From Hermatobates lingyangjiaoensis (lineage: Eukaryota; Arthropoda; Insecta; Hemiptera; Hermatobatidae): a stretch of 64,000 nucleotides of DNA. Shown in pieces: positions 48,648 through 60,444 of this stretch. The translations under genes and the position numbers were made by a program. The notes under the pieces are model-generated. The model saw only the letters and a program-made list of their open reading frames with translations, had not been told where the DNA came from and did not search any database. Every line of letters begins with the position of its first letter. Positions within the stretch are counted from its first letter, which is position 1. The stretch covers positions 8,531,001-8,595,000 of the forward strand of contig JAPFBL010000068.1 in assembly GCA_026182355.1 (NCBI GenBank), given 5' to 3'.

Positions 48648-50599
48648 CGCTTTTGACGTTCAACTTCATGGTTAAAAATATATATAATGCTTTAAAAAAA
48701 ACTTCATAATTCACATGGGGGAAAAAATCGCTTTTAACCAATATTGAAAACATATTTAATTTGTAGACTGTCTTGAAGATTTTAATCGATTTAAAAGTAG
48801 ATTAAAACTATAAAACATTTGTTAATAAATTTAAAATAATATTGACTACTTTCAAGAAAAAAAGATTAAATCGTTGAAGAAATATACCCAGCAGTAAAAG
48901 GGGTGTGCGAAGAGATAGCCTCAAATCGCTTTCTTGAAATGATACCGAACTGAAGATCGCCTGCTTTTGTTTACCAGGAACAGAGAGCAGGAAAGCTTAC
49001 CCACTCTCCTTTCTTCCGGGGAGATTTTTGCCTCCATTACACAAAACACAAACATATTTTCTTTTTTCATAACAATAAGCTTTTTCTATTCCATTGTTCT
49101 CAACTTTGCTTTCGTTAGCAATGATATCTTAATGTATTTAATGAAATATTAACCAAATATAATGACAAAATTTGTAAGTGATTTGGTCAAGTTTCAAGAA
49201 AATATAATAATAATAATAAGAAATACAGATGTCATCGGTTTTGTTTCATTTTAGATATTATTGAGAACATGATAGCAAAATAACTAAGTACATACCCATA
49301 CAACAAATTAAATAAGAAACTGTCTTTTATGAGTCGCATCTGTTGCAAAGTGAAATAATAAAACCTTTCTGCAATGCCCACTTGTGTCATCTTTTACATT
49401 ATGAAACCTCTTAGAAGAAAAATCTGCTCTTATGGCAGCCACCAGGAATTCATTGAGTTAAATCATTGAATTCAGGAATTTAAGTTGATTTAAATTAATT
49501 AGAAAAATACTTTGTTACTTTTATAATATTTAAAATAACTTATTTGTTATTACTGTTTAATAATCTACTATTTGATTTTGATTTTTTTCTTATAATATTT
49601 TTCAAAATGCTTTTCCATAAAGAAAAGTAGTGTGAATAAAATCACATTAAATACGAAACTCGCAGGAATGACATGAGTGGTCTGAGAACACGTGGCGAAA
49701 GGTCATGCTCCTACGATCATCTGTTAATGCTCTAATAATAGTCATGTTTTCAATGTCTTCTGTGGTACTGACAACCTTATAATGCTTAATAATTAACAAC
49801 TGCTGGGAAACTATAATCTTCCTTGGATTCTTGAAGAAAGATGTAAATAAGTTTGTAATTCTCTTCTAATCTTATAAAAGACAAAATTCATAAATATTTA
49901 TTTAAATACTATGTGTTTCAACAATATACATAGAACATTTACAACACTGAAACTTATTATTAATTCGTATTGTTTATTTTGGGAATATGAAGTAAAGAGT
50001 ATCCCTTATATTAGAAGTCCGAGTTACTTGGTTTAGTTGCTTCTGCATGTAAGCGGCATTAAGTTCTGATGGGAATGAGTATGGAAAGCCGGGCTGTTAT
50101 TTCCAGCAGACTGTTACTATTTCATTAAGAAGCTCTCATGCGTTCTTCACCGAGGTAGTGGCAATGTGATTAGTGAGTCAGCGGTTAGGGAGGCCCTGTG
50201 ACTTCAACCCTTTGACACACATCCTACACAACCACACTTTGAACTTTTGTAGATCAAAAAAACTCTTATTAAAACTACCATGCATTGATATCGACTTTTT
50301 TTAAGACGTTTTTCATTTAATAAAAAAAAACCTTCCAATTTTAGTCTATCGAAAGTAACTCAACATGATTTCATAAATCAAGCAAAATTGAGGCAATTTG
50401 TTGAGATTTGGTGGTGAAATGATGGTGATAGTTAAATTGGACGGTAAATAATGAGTCTCGTTACTCTGGCTGTGACAAGATTTAAACTACTCGTCAATCT
50501 CAGAGACGAAAAGACAAAACAAATGTTTTTAAACAATTCCTAGAAATATAAGATTACAATTTCTTGCCAGTTTTATGAACCATGTCTTATATTTAAATA
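48648..50599. other. Right flank of the satellite; no gene recognised
   Basis: AT-rich with a less AT-rich patch at 50030-50220. No open frame with family resemblance. Confidence 0.45.
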
Positions 50600-50720
50600 C
50601 ACACTAGATATACTTTACCAGTCGGGATCCCATTGTTACTTACTCGGTGTTCTTGTCTCCCTTGTGAAGATGGTTGAACCAAAAATTACTGGTTTTATAA
50701 TTATATATATATATATATGT
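50600..50720 (+). mobile_element. PLE-type terminal repeat with (TA)n
   Basis: CTTGTGAAGATGGTTGAACC followed by AAAAATTACTGG (50661-50692) is a decayed member of the hairpin family at 34833; helix II GGTT/AACC is intact. The short tail runs into (TA)n at 50701-50719, which directly abuts PLE coding sequence on the opposite strand. Confidence 0.55.
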
Positions 50721-50943
50721 AAAAGTTGGAATCAGTCCTTCATTTAAACATATATTGTTAAATAACGCCCCATACTTGGCTTGTATCTGTTTCGAAACAG
50801 TATGTGTGTGGTACATTCGAAACATGTCAACTAGTAATATTGGTGATAAGCTTTATAGTTTTAATGAAGAGACGAGGAAGGAATTCCGGAAACTGGAGAA
50901 ATTGTGTAAGAAACGGATACAAGCCAAATACGGGGCGTTATTT

Positions 50944-50990
<47 letters not shown>
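50721..50990. pseudogene. Inverted pair of PLE 5' coding fragments around a spacer, ending in (TA)n(GT)n
   Basis: Arms of about 41 bp at 50752-50792 and 50911-50951 are inverted (GTTAAATAACGCCCCATACT against its complement, 3 differences). The minus strand of the left arm reads IQAKYGALFNNICLNEGLIP; the plus strand of the right arm reads KLCKKRIQAKYGALFNN, preceded by YSFNEETRKEFRKLEKL. Both are the same protein segment, which I take as the region before the reverse transcriptase of a PLE because of its setting and its '...LIPTF' continuation. Each arm is cut off by a TA tract: the left at 50719, the right at 50949. The array continues as (GT)n to 51020. Confidence 0.55.

Positions 50991-51020
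<30 letters not shown>
50947..51020. repeat. Compound (TA)n(GT)n microsatellite
   Basis: About 17 TA units run into about 18 GT units; it interrupts the PLE frame on its left side. Confidence 0.95.
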
Positions 51021-51021
<1 letters not shown>

Positions 51022-51489
51022 TTTCAATTATTTGTTTATGTAGTTCATTACTGAAATGTTATAGTACATAGATAAAATACATGCTAAAAAATAAACATAA
51101 TTATTAATGAATAGCAAAATATGGCAGCATCCTGATGATGAAACTGGTCGTCTTTTTCAATGACAAATTTCTGCTTCTAACATTCTATTTTGCTTAAATT
51201 GTTTTAATATTCAAACGATAAAATACGATTTGATAGTTTCTAGAATTGCTATAAAATTAAGTTGGAATTATTACCTTTCTGTGACATAAATACCCATAAA
51301 AGGCGTTTTCCCATACTTTAATACTACTGTTTAGCAGAAAAGTAAAAACGTGTTACGACACCAAAAAAAAAAAATAGAAGCTGAAGTCATTTTAACGACA
51401 ACAACTTTAAATCTATGTCAGTCATATATACGTAAAATATCTGAAACTGTGAGATTTGTGAGGTTTGATAGACATCCACTCGGTCCCAT
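51021..51489. other. Stretch without recognisable gene
   Basis: AT-rich; no supported feature before the mariner terminus. Confidence 0.4.
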
Positions 51490-52060
51490 ATACGAGGTGT
51501 GTAAATAAAGTAGTGAGACTGGCAACGTCGCTTTCGATCTGGCAACGCTGGAGACGCGTGGCCTTGAGTAGCGTCAGGTGCACGTGTGATGCGCCTCCAG
51601 TATGAATCTGAACTCGCCACAGTCATTTGTTTGTCCGTAGCGTTGGTTTTCGTGAAATGGTTTTTTCTTGAGCGTTTTAAAAATGAGTGACCTCAAAGTT
51701 GAGCAGCGGTGTGCAATCAAATTTTGCTTCAGACTTGGACATAATGCAACCGAAACTTTTGAAAAACTTCAGGAGGCCTATGGAGAACGTGTTTTATCAA
51801 GGGCACAGGTTTTTCGGTGGTTTAAGGAATTTTCAGAAGGAAGAGAGTCGATTGAAGATGAACCACGAAGCGGAAGGCCTTCAAGTGCAAACACCGATGA
51901 AAATGTCAACAGAGTACGGAACCTTGTGCATTCAGATCGACGCTTGACAGTCAGAATGATCGAGGAACAGTTGAATTTGAATCACACCTCCGTTCATCAC
52001 ATTTTGACCAATGAATTGGAGATGAGAAAAATTTGTGTGTAATGAGAAAATGTAAATGTG
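51490..52060 (+). mobile_element. Mariner-type transposon, 5' fragment
   Basis: A TA at 51490-51491 precedes ACGAGGTGTGTAAATAAAGT, which has the look of a mariner inverted terminal repeat, then a GC-richer leader of about 190 bp with CTGGCAACG repeated twice (51510 and 51540), then the transposase start. The element stops shortly after residue 119 of the protein, and no right terminal repeat is seen, so most of the body is deleted. Confidence 0.8.
51683..52042 (+). pseudogene. Mariner transposase, N-terminal DNA-binding part only
   Basis: A 119-codon frame starting at the ATG of MSDLKVEQRCAIKFCFRLG. It contains the paired helix-turn-helix region of mariner/SETMAR-like transposases: the HNATETFEKLQEAYGE and LSRAQVFRWFKEF segment, then the linker with the family signature DEPRSGRPSSA, then the second helix-turn-helix (VRNLVHSDRRLTVRMIEEQL, ending SVHHILTNELEMRKIC). 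Full mariner transposases are about 340-350 residues; the catalytic D,D34D domain is absent because a stop follows directly after RKICV. The frame itself has no internal stop, so the truncated piece could be translated if transcribed, but it cannot cut DNA. Confidence 0.9.
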
Positions 52061-53499
52061 TCGAAATTTAGATTTCTTACACGATGTTTATACTTTATAG
52101 AACGCACAAAAAGAGGATGTATATATTAAGAATTGAATAACCATCCTTGAAATTTAAAGTTCAATTTCATAAAGTCTATATTTCCTAATATGGACTATAT
52201 TAGATAGTCCAATATATATAAATATATAAACTGAAAATAAATAAATAAATCCAAAATATAAACTCTGACATCGTAACACAACATTTTTTATTAGATTCTA
52301 TATAAAAGTTTTAATATTTTATTTTCATTCGTATATATATATATACAACATACAATATGATTATTTGTTACATTGATATTAGTAAAGATAGCGTCTTTCT
52401 TCAGATACTGGATTTGGTGTTACCTGACTGGTTTCAGACGTGTTCATCTTCCAGTCTCTGAAAATGGGTTTAAATAAAGCATATTGTATACATTCAAGGA
52501 GGTCAGCTTTTATTTCACAATATTAATATTAAATGAAAGTCGACAATTTTTATTTATTTATTTATTTTTATTTATTTTCTTATTTGTTATTTATCTAATT
52601 TGACCGCTCATCATATATTATTCATCGTATTCAAGTCCGTCAAATCATAATTTTATATTTATTGGCGGACTTTTTTGATAAATAAATTATTATAATAGTT
52701 CGATTTGTGTAAATTTAGGCCTTAAGATACTCTTTAAATATTTGTTTCAGTATTCAAGTCATGTTTATCTTGTACATACATGTTTACAATCTTTTCCTTT
52801 CAGCTTATATGCTTTCCTTTTACTCTTTATATCAGCCTCCTAATCTCTTCTTTTACGTTTTAATTTTTTTAGCAGATTAATAGTTTTAATACTTATATGT
52901 AGGTTACATTAATTTAAAACCTAGTAAGTTTTTACCTAAATATGCTACAAGGCATGTATTTATTTTGGTAGAAGTTATATTATTTTTGTTATTTTTTTAT
53001 ATTTGTAACATTGTGTTTACTAGGCATGCTGCATACAAATTGTTAATATCTATTGTTTATAATTATTTATTAAAGTTTTTTGGGCTTGTAGGCATTGTAA
53101 TTAATTAGTTGATTAATCATATAATAAAGAACTGCTATTTCTAAATCAGCTTTTATATAAATATTTATTATATCATACAACTATAATCAGGACTCAAAAC
53201 CATTTAAACGAAATTTGAAAAATATGGTGCTTATTAAATTTGTTTGGTTTGAGTTTGATAATTTTTTTTAGGCAATTTAAATAAATACCACAACCAAGAC
53301 AAGTACTTGACTAAGTGACTCTTGAGTTTTAAGGCTATAAATATTAATTAAAACCAAATTTTGGTTCAAAAAATTTAAAAGTCTTAAACTCTGACATTTT
53401 TTACGTAACACAACATTTTTTATTAGATTCTGTATAAAAATTTTAATATTTTATTTTCAATCGTTATTCATAAAAAATAATATTCTGATTCCTAAGATT
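52061..53499. other. AT-rich stretch with a decayed PLE-type hairpin
   Basis: No gene seen. On the minus strand CTGAAGA (complement of 52398-52404) is followed by an AAAGA-CGCTA-TCTTT hairpin and AATATC, then a (TA)n at 52333-52346 downstream on the same strand, matching the PLE-type unit order. The rest is AT-rich. Confidence 0.4.
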
Positions 53500-54066
53500 T
53501 ACTACAATGGAGACTTCAGTAACACAATTTTACTATCATATTATACTTCACATCCACCTAAATGAAATATCTTTGTGTAAAATTAATTATCATTCGTCAA
53601 ACGGTAGGTCACTACAGTGTTCACAAATTTTCAGATTAAACAGAAGATAAAATTCTTACATTTTTATACAAAACAGACATTTTCTCTTATTTAAAAAAAA
53701 ATATTTTTTTTGTGGATTTGCTAATATCAATTTAATAAAACTGTAAAATTACATTCCTCTAGAATTGTAGTTCAGGAGGAAGAAAGTGCTCTAAAAGTAC
53801 TTAATGGACAATAAAGTTGTTTTCCCGTGACGAAATACTGCCCGATTACTATATAGCTCATCTAGATTATAAGATTAGTTGGTGTGTGTTATATGAAATA
53901 TTGGCTGACCAAACACTGTGGCTTCAAGCTTGTCCACAAACTTTTGGATACACAACCATCACCCACACACATACGAACATCCTGGAAAACTCAGGGGACC
54001 TTAGAAGTGAATATCTTGACATCAAGTTGCTTTATGATTACTGTACTGCAATTATGGTTAAGTAAA
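53500..54066 (+). mobile_element. DNA element family A, eroded right-half copy
   Basis: Landmarks in family A order: TCATTCGTCAAACGGTAGG, TTTCAGATTAAACAG, GTAGTTCAGGAGGAAGAAAG, the ACCCACACACATACGAACATC block and TGATTACTGTACTG near the right end, where TTATGGTTAAGTAAAA replaces the terminal repeat. Confidence 0.6.
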
Positions 54067-55619
54067 AATGATGCCATCTGTTTCTGCAGTTCGCTGAGTC
54101 TCTATAACTTTGTACACAAGTGTTGCTATTGCCTCCTCCCCCCTTCGGCGATACGATGGCCTTACTATTGTGGTTAATCTGGTTTCGTCATAGTCTGATG
54201 AACGTGCTGCTAATTGTTTTTGTTTAAGTTGGGTTAATGAGGGTAATTCAGAGTTGATGATCCTAACGGACTTGACAGATAATCAATACATTTACCGTCC
54301 ACCTCCCCTTCCTCAACATCAAGTCTCACCATAGATAAATATAACAAATTTAATTTCGCTCATTTCATTTCATCTGTTTCTATCCATTGGTAATTTAGTT
54401 ATAAATACGCATAATAAGGAATACATGGTAACAAGCAAAAACATTACCCCTATCATGTACTCTAAATGTACAAAGTTTTAGTGTACACTTCTTACTTGTG
54501 TAAATTTTTACTTTACCGTGTTATCTGATGCCTTTATAATCCTAATAAATTTTAAAAGGAAACAGCATGATACATGCAGCTGTAACAACATACGAAAATG
54601 ACAATGTACGGAGAAGTTGTCAACCGAAAATTGGTTGAAATCAATATCCATTATCGTATAATTTTGAAAAAAATTAACATAAATAGAATTAAAACATGTT
54701 GATTATAACTAGCAATGCATTGAAATAATTGTATTTGAAGATAATGAACTACTATAATTACATTACAGACCATATCATTTGGAATACAACTCACTGATTA
54801 ATATAAAACCAACTGAAATAATTATTTATAATATTTGCAATTAATGTGTAGTGAGTCGTTCTTAAATCTTTTGCACAAGTTTTATTCTTCCAACAAAATA
54901 TTTTCGCTATTTAAATTAATATTAAACTTATAATTCTAAATCCAAAATTGTCCATTTCCTTTTATCTAATAGGTAGACTGAAAGGGTCTGATACTAAAAA
55001 ATATTATAGCTCTTTTATTTTAAGTGCATTTTTTTTTATTATGTATCATAAACTCTCTCAAATTACGATATAATAAATTTGCAATACAATTTATTTTGAA
55101 AGCATCTGCAAGAGCTGTTGAACCCGTGAGAAATTAACACAGGAATAAAAAGAAAATGGAATTTTAAATCATTGAATAAAAAATTGTAAACAATTGAAAA
55201 CTTATTAGGAACAGCCTGCGAGCAGGTGTCTCACAACCAGAGAGCTTTCCGAATACTTTAGCTGAGAGGTTACTAAATATGACACCACCCTAGCTGCACA
55301 GCAACTGATTTTGTAAAATAGACTTACGCTTGTGAACGCACCTGTTCAGATTTTTTTTACTCTGGACAGGTTAAAACTTGTCAACTATGAAATAGCAAGT
55401 AGGTCATATTGAAGTAAAGGAAACAATGAGCTTTTCATTAAAATTCAGAAACAAGGATCAATAAAACTAAAGCTCACAATTTCATTCAATGCTGAAATCC
55501 AACAACTCTACTAATTTTCATCCAGATCAATGCTATCAGTCACCACAACTAACAACTTTCGCGAAGATCAATTTTAAGCACTTTCACCCTACAACTTGCT
55601 AGCCAATTACAGCATGGAT
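54067..55619. other. Stretch without recognisable gene
   Basis: AT-rich; nothing assignable beyond short random open frames. Confidence 0.45.
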
Positions 55620-55855
55620 GAATATTCACTTTTTATAGCTTTATTGGTTTATGGGGTAATTGAAATTTCATGTTTTTTTTTTATAAATTGCTAATTTTTT
55701 GTTAAAATTCATTGTTCTTGACTGAGTCGTTTAGCGTCAAAAAATCATTTTCTGAAAATTAAATGTACTTTAACGCCTTTTTGATTAATGTAATTTTAAA
55801 ACGAAATACCTCAACTCATGCTCCACATAATCCTCTATTTTTAGGTATAATTTCT
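55620..55855 (+). mobile_element. DNA element family A fragment, cut off by a LINE
   Basis: TTATTGGTTTATGGGGTAAT, TTATAAATTGCTAATTTTTTG, GTCGTTTAGCGTCAAAAAAT and CCACATAATCCTCTATTTTT match family A. The match stops at AGGTATAATTTC (about 55855), where LINE endonuclease sequence begins. The expected continuation (ATCCGTCAAACAG...) is not found beyond the LINE. Confidence 0.7.
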
Positions 55856-57289
55856 TCTCTAACTCCTTCATCTTTCTTTACAATTAAGAACCTTCATGAA
55901 CTCTCTTCTGACCATTCTCCAATTCTCCTTACACTCCATAACCGCTCAGTACTTTATTTCACACCCTATTAATCCGTGGTAAGATAGATTGGGGAGCCTT
56001 CCAACTTGAAGTAAGTAGTAGAGTTGAATCGAACGTAAAACTGAAAAACACTGACGACATTGATCAACATTGATCAACAATCTGACTCACAAATTACATC
56101 AACAGTTACTATCATTTAAGGAACACTAAGACGACCAAAAACTTACACGTCTAACTACTGAAGACGGCTCTCTATGGAGAAAAACTAAAAATATTTGAAA
56201 TATAAGAAAACTTCTTTTCCACTCAAAGTTAATGATACATGGATCAGGATCAGGATGACGAAAAAGCAAATATATTCGCACACCACTTGACCCAACTGTA
56301 TTCATTACCTGACAGCAAACTTACTGACGAACAAAATGACACCCTGACCTCAGCTTTGCAGATGACACTTCTACCTAAAGCATTCAGGCCTTCTGATGTG
56401 GTCATCACGGGCGAAATCCTTTCACACCTCCTAAAAAAAGCTATTGTGTTCTTAACTTATATTTATAATGCAATACTACGCATGACATATTTTTCTGTAT
56501 TATGGAGGTTCTCAATAGTAAAAATGATTCCTAAACCACATAAGCCCCTTCACATGCCTACTCGTACATCCTATCGTCTAATGAGCTTACTTCCTATCCT
56601 GGGAAAAGTTTTTGAAAAACTCCTTTTGCCGATTACACCCAATTCTTGAATCACATCAAATAATCCCAACCCACCAATTTGGCTTCCGCTCAGAACACAG
56701 CACTATTCAACAGAGTGCCATAGAGTACCCTCAAACTCTTCTCTGTACTTTTTCTGACGACACAGCAATCCTATCTCGAAACCATGATCCCATTATTACT
56801 ACAAATACTCTCCAATATAGAAGCTTAGCTGAAAAAGTGGCACTGAAATATTAATATAAACAAAAGCACCCATGCAGTTTTTACATTAAAAAAAGGACTA
56901 TGTCCAAATATCACTATGAATGGCGCTCTTCTTCCAACTGCAGATGTTGACAGGTACTTGGGGCTCTTCATTGACAAACGCTTGACTTGGAATCCCCATA
57001 CTTGGTTGAAAATGCTTATATGAAGAGGCATTTTATACCAAACTTTCCTCTCACCCAAATCCACTCGTACAAAACCTTGCTCCTTCCTCACCTTCCAAGA
57101 ATCTCCCAAGACGACTTAAGAGAAGATGTCCGAGGGACCTACTGCCATGATAATCCAGAATCAGGAAACGAAGTGAAAAGTTGAACCAGTGGGTTTCATT
57201 CTTTTCTCATGTTTTTCAAAGTTATTTGTATTACTCATACTACATATGCTTGTTACGCAACATATAAGTAGTTGTGTATTTAAATAACT

Positions 57290-57321
<32 letters not shown>
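55856..57321 (+). pseudogene. Decayed Jockey-type LINE with A27 tail
   Basis: In order: the end of an apurinic-type endonuclease (LSSDHSPILLTLH, about 55900-55940); a stop-ridden linker; and a frame at 56239-56649 with FAHHLTQLYSLP and PKPHKPLHMPTRTSYR then LMSLLPILGKVFEKLLL, matching the RT start of the LINE at 60846. After a frameshift it continues PTHQFGFRSEHSTIQQ, then LLCTFSDDTAIL, the catalytic box, directly. Compared with the intact LINE about 125-130 residues between these two blocks are deleted. A last piece reads ADVDRYLGLFIDKRLTW (56941-56995). The 3' untranslated region ends in 27 A (57295-57321), marking a retrotransposed end. Dead by several frameshifts and the deletion. Confidence 0.85.
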
Positions 57322-57324
<3 letters not shown>

Positions 57325-58781
57325 AGTCACTGTCTATAATAACATTGTGCAAACTTTATTAAGTAAATTTAATTAAATTTCTAAGACTAAAATTACCAAG
57401 CAGTCATTAAGACTGGATCTAAATTATTACAAAATAAATAGCTTGTTTAATAACTCACGGCTTCTTATAAAATCAAATAATCATACTGATTTTATTTTAT
57501 AGATGTTCACATCTGTTTGGACAGAAAATAACATTTATTTAATTATATGGATCAATTTTTTTTTTAATAATCGCGGAACATAAATTAAGTAATGGCATCT
57601 AATTTGATTGTAATAAATATGTAATATTATAAATAATTAAATAGAATTCTTTTGGCCTAAATATTTTTAATGTTATTCCGCGTTGAAAATATTTGCTGTT
57701 TCAGAATGGTTATTTAGAGCGTTAATTGAAATTCAGAGTTAATGAGAACTGCTAGTATTACTCAAAATAAATTAGTCTTAGGATAAAAGAAATGAATCGT
57801 TTCTTTGAACTGGATTTAAATTAAACTTGCTAAAGTGTTGATGTGACGTTGTCAGAAAAACGGGGCAATTAATCACAAAGTTATCAAGTTAAATAAGTCA
57901 TGTAGACAGAAGAAAAGGTAAAAGAAGTCCTTGTGTCCACAATCTTTTGTAATTAAATCGTTCTTTTTGAAGCAAAGTTAAGTAAATAAAACAGATCTAA
58001 ATCAGCATAGTCAAACGAGCTATGTAAAATATAAATTGTACTGAACTCCTTTCACGGAGTACTTCCTAATTGTTGGATAAGAGAGAATTCTGAGGATATG
58101 AATAGACGTGACTCTGTCTTGATGAAAAGGCTGCATACAGGACACCGAGCTGTATACGCATACCTCTGAGAGCTTTAATTTAATATTTTTACTGAAGAGG
58201 TCTTTTAGACATACAATCTTCCTTCTTTAGAAATATATGTGCTTTGTTATAGCTAGATTTATATCCAAATTTCTCTCTTTTCCCTTTGTCTACAGATTTT
58301 GAGAGAATTTTTTACAAACTCGAAAGAAATACACAGCATTACTCTTCTAGTACAGGATCGAGCACAAATTATATAATGAACACTAAAAAATACTGTCCTC
58401 AAGGAGGTGTACCATCTTTCCCATTATAGTGATAAGTTGTGGGTTTTATTTAGAAAGACATTAAATCTTAACAACAAATATTTACTTTTAGTTAAACAAT
58501 ATTATTATTACAGCTATGATAAAGTCAATGATATAATAGTCATAACTAGCGTGACGTTCAAAATAAAACGTGGCTAGCAATAACTGCATCAATAACAATG
58601 TCCTATCCTGTATAGTAAAATGTTATTATCTTCCTAGTGAATATATTTAAGTTATGGAACATGGTTATTTTTAGAATATCATTAAGAATTCGATGTGACA
58701 AGAGCGTGAGAAAGATATAAGCCACATGGGAACACTGTTTGCGGAGAGAACGCAGTAGTCCAGCCTTGCGGAACTTGGGTC
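57322..58781. other. Stretch without recognisable gene
   Basis: AT-rich DNA with no supported feature. Confidence 0.45.
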
Positions 58782-58998
58782 AGGTTAGGTTAATTTGCAG
58801 TGCCAGACCCACAAGAGAACAGATATAGGCCAAGCATTCACACCTTGTGATGTCACACAATGATTATTCTACATTGGGGCCCTAAATTTCGCTCAATTCA
58901 AATGTATTTAGAGTATGGATCTTTAACGAATACCTGACATCATATAAACTCAGAACCGATAGCTTAACGTTCTCTCCGAGGCACGACGTGCTCAGAGG
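58782..58998 (-). mobile_element. tRNA-derived SINE, third copy lacking the tRNA head
   Basis: From AGGTTAGGTTAATTTGCAG (tail side, two TTAGG pentamers) through ATCTTTAACGAATACCTGAC to GGCACGACGTGCTCAGAGG it matches copies 1 and 2. The tRNA-like head with A and B boxes is missing; a 63-bp minisatellite starts 12 bases further on. As a minus-strand element it is 5'-truncated. Confidence 0.8.
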
Positions 58999-59010
58999 GG
59001 CTAATCTGTC

Positions 59011-59305
59011 CTCCGCGCGGCACTTACTCTGGTATGGTGTCATGATGGCTCCGCGATCTATACCACCACTTACTCTGGTATGGTGGCATGATGGTGTGAG
59101 CTCACACTGAATTAAAGAGCTCCGCGCGGCACTTACTCTGATATGGTGGCATGATGGTGTGAGCTCACACTGAATTAAAGAGCTCCGCGCGGCACTTACT
59201 CTGATATGGTGGCATGATGGTGTGTGCTCACACTGAGTTAAAGAGCTCCGCGCGGCACTTACTCTGATATGGTGGCATGATGGTGTGAGCTCACACTGAG
59301 TTAAA
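59011..59305. repeat. 63-bp minisatellite, about 4.5 units
   Basis: Three perfect-length units at 59117-59179, 59180-59242 and 59243-59305, preceded by a diverged unit (59047-59116) and a partial one (59011-59046). Landmarks: GAGCTCCGCGCGGCACTTAC, TATGGTGGCATGATGG, TGTGAGCTCACACTGA, TTAAA. TGTGAGCTCACA is a perfect palindrome. Each frame is stopped within a unit, so it is non-coding. A single related unit on the opposite strand occurs at about 62820-62875. Confidence 0.95.
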
Positions 59306-59841
59306 GAAAGAGTAACAGTGATTTATTTGGGGAAGACAGGAGTCATTTGTTTTTTCCTATTCTGAAGTCTGAAGTCCCTTATACGTTCTATTTACCGCCA
59401 CGACAAGGTATATATCCTCCGATATATTTGAGAGTTTTGGATCACTTGTTGGCTCATTGCTGAGAGAAGCCACTCAAGTTTGGCTTCTGTTGCTTCTTTC
59501 CCTTTCTTTGGATTTGTGATACATTTTATTGTTTGTCGATTGCTATCGACTCTTCTTCTGCATCGCTTGAGGTTCTTAGGATGTTGAAGAGATTGCCAAG
59601 ATGTCTTCTTTGTGGTTATCGTGAAGCTTACGCTCGACTTCCAGTCAAGAGTAATTACCATTATTATTATTTATAATGACTAGTTGTGGAATTTTTATGT
59701 AAATATAGTAGGGTGCTCTTAGGCCTGTTGGCCAATATAATATATGTATCATTAATTTTTTTTTTTGTATTGGTTAATCTTTTGTTTGGTTAATCTTTTT
59801 GTTTAGCTCGTGGAACCGTTTCATTTAATTTGTTGTATATA
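59306..59841. other. Stretch with an unassigned minus-strand frame
   Basis: An 89-codon minus open frame (59392-59661, with KRCRRRVDSNRQTIKC) has less biased composition than its surroundings but no recognisable domain. No other feature. Confidence 0.4.
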
Positions 59842-60120
59842 CAGTAATCCCTCACTTTTCATGGATAATGGGGGACCGAAGGCACCCGTGAAAAGCGAAA
59901 ATTCGCGAATAATGGGCGTGCCTTTAAAGCTCAAACAACGACCTTTCCAACAGAGAGAGAATCCTGACCTTACTGAATACTGTACTGTGTTGTAAATAAA
60001 AATGAAAAACAAAAAAAAAATAAATAAGAAATAATTAAAAAAAAAAAGATTCACAAGAGCGTGGGTGGCGTGGAAAACAGGAAGTTGGACGATATGAATT
60101 AGCCAATCAGATCGAAGGAA
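59842..60120 (+). mobile_element. pogo/Tigger-like element, left end
   Basis: CAGTAATCCCTCACTTTTCA follows a TA at 59840-59841 and continues GGATAATGGGGGACC and AAAAGCGAAAATTCGCGAAT, the classic pogo/Tigger terminal sequence. No matching right terminus was identified, and the interior shows no DDE transposase frame. Confidence 0.7.
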
Positions 60121-60444
60121 ACATCTTTGGTAATTTTTTTATTAATTTCAACTTCTATTTTTTTGATATTTTTATTATTCTTTTGTTACAATTGATTATG
60201 TTTTAATATTTTTCATTATATTTTAGTCCTTATTGAATAATTTGAATAGCTTTTATTAACCTTTAATTTAATGCTGTAGAATATATTTTGACCCAGCAAG
60301 TCACTGGTTGTTTGATATCTTTCTCAATCATACAAGAAGAATCCTGTATATTTTCTTCTCTAGTACTATCTACTGTACTTTTTCATTACGAGTTTTATTT
60401 ATTTTATTTTTTACTGCAATTAAGCAGTTGGTTCTTGCAATTGC

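Noticed and set aside
51121..51145. CTGATGATGAAACTGG as another hammerhead-like hairpin
   Set aside because: There is no room for helix II between the box and GAAAC and no helix I pairing.
59392..59661. 89-codon minus-strand frame with a basic stretch
   Set aside because: No recognisable domain and no start or splice evidence; could be a chance frame next to the minisatellite.
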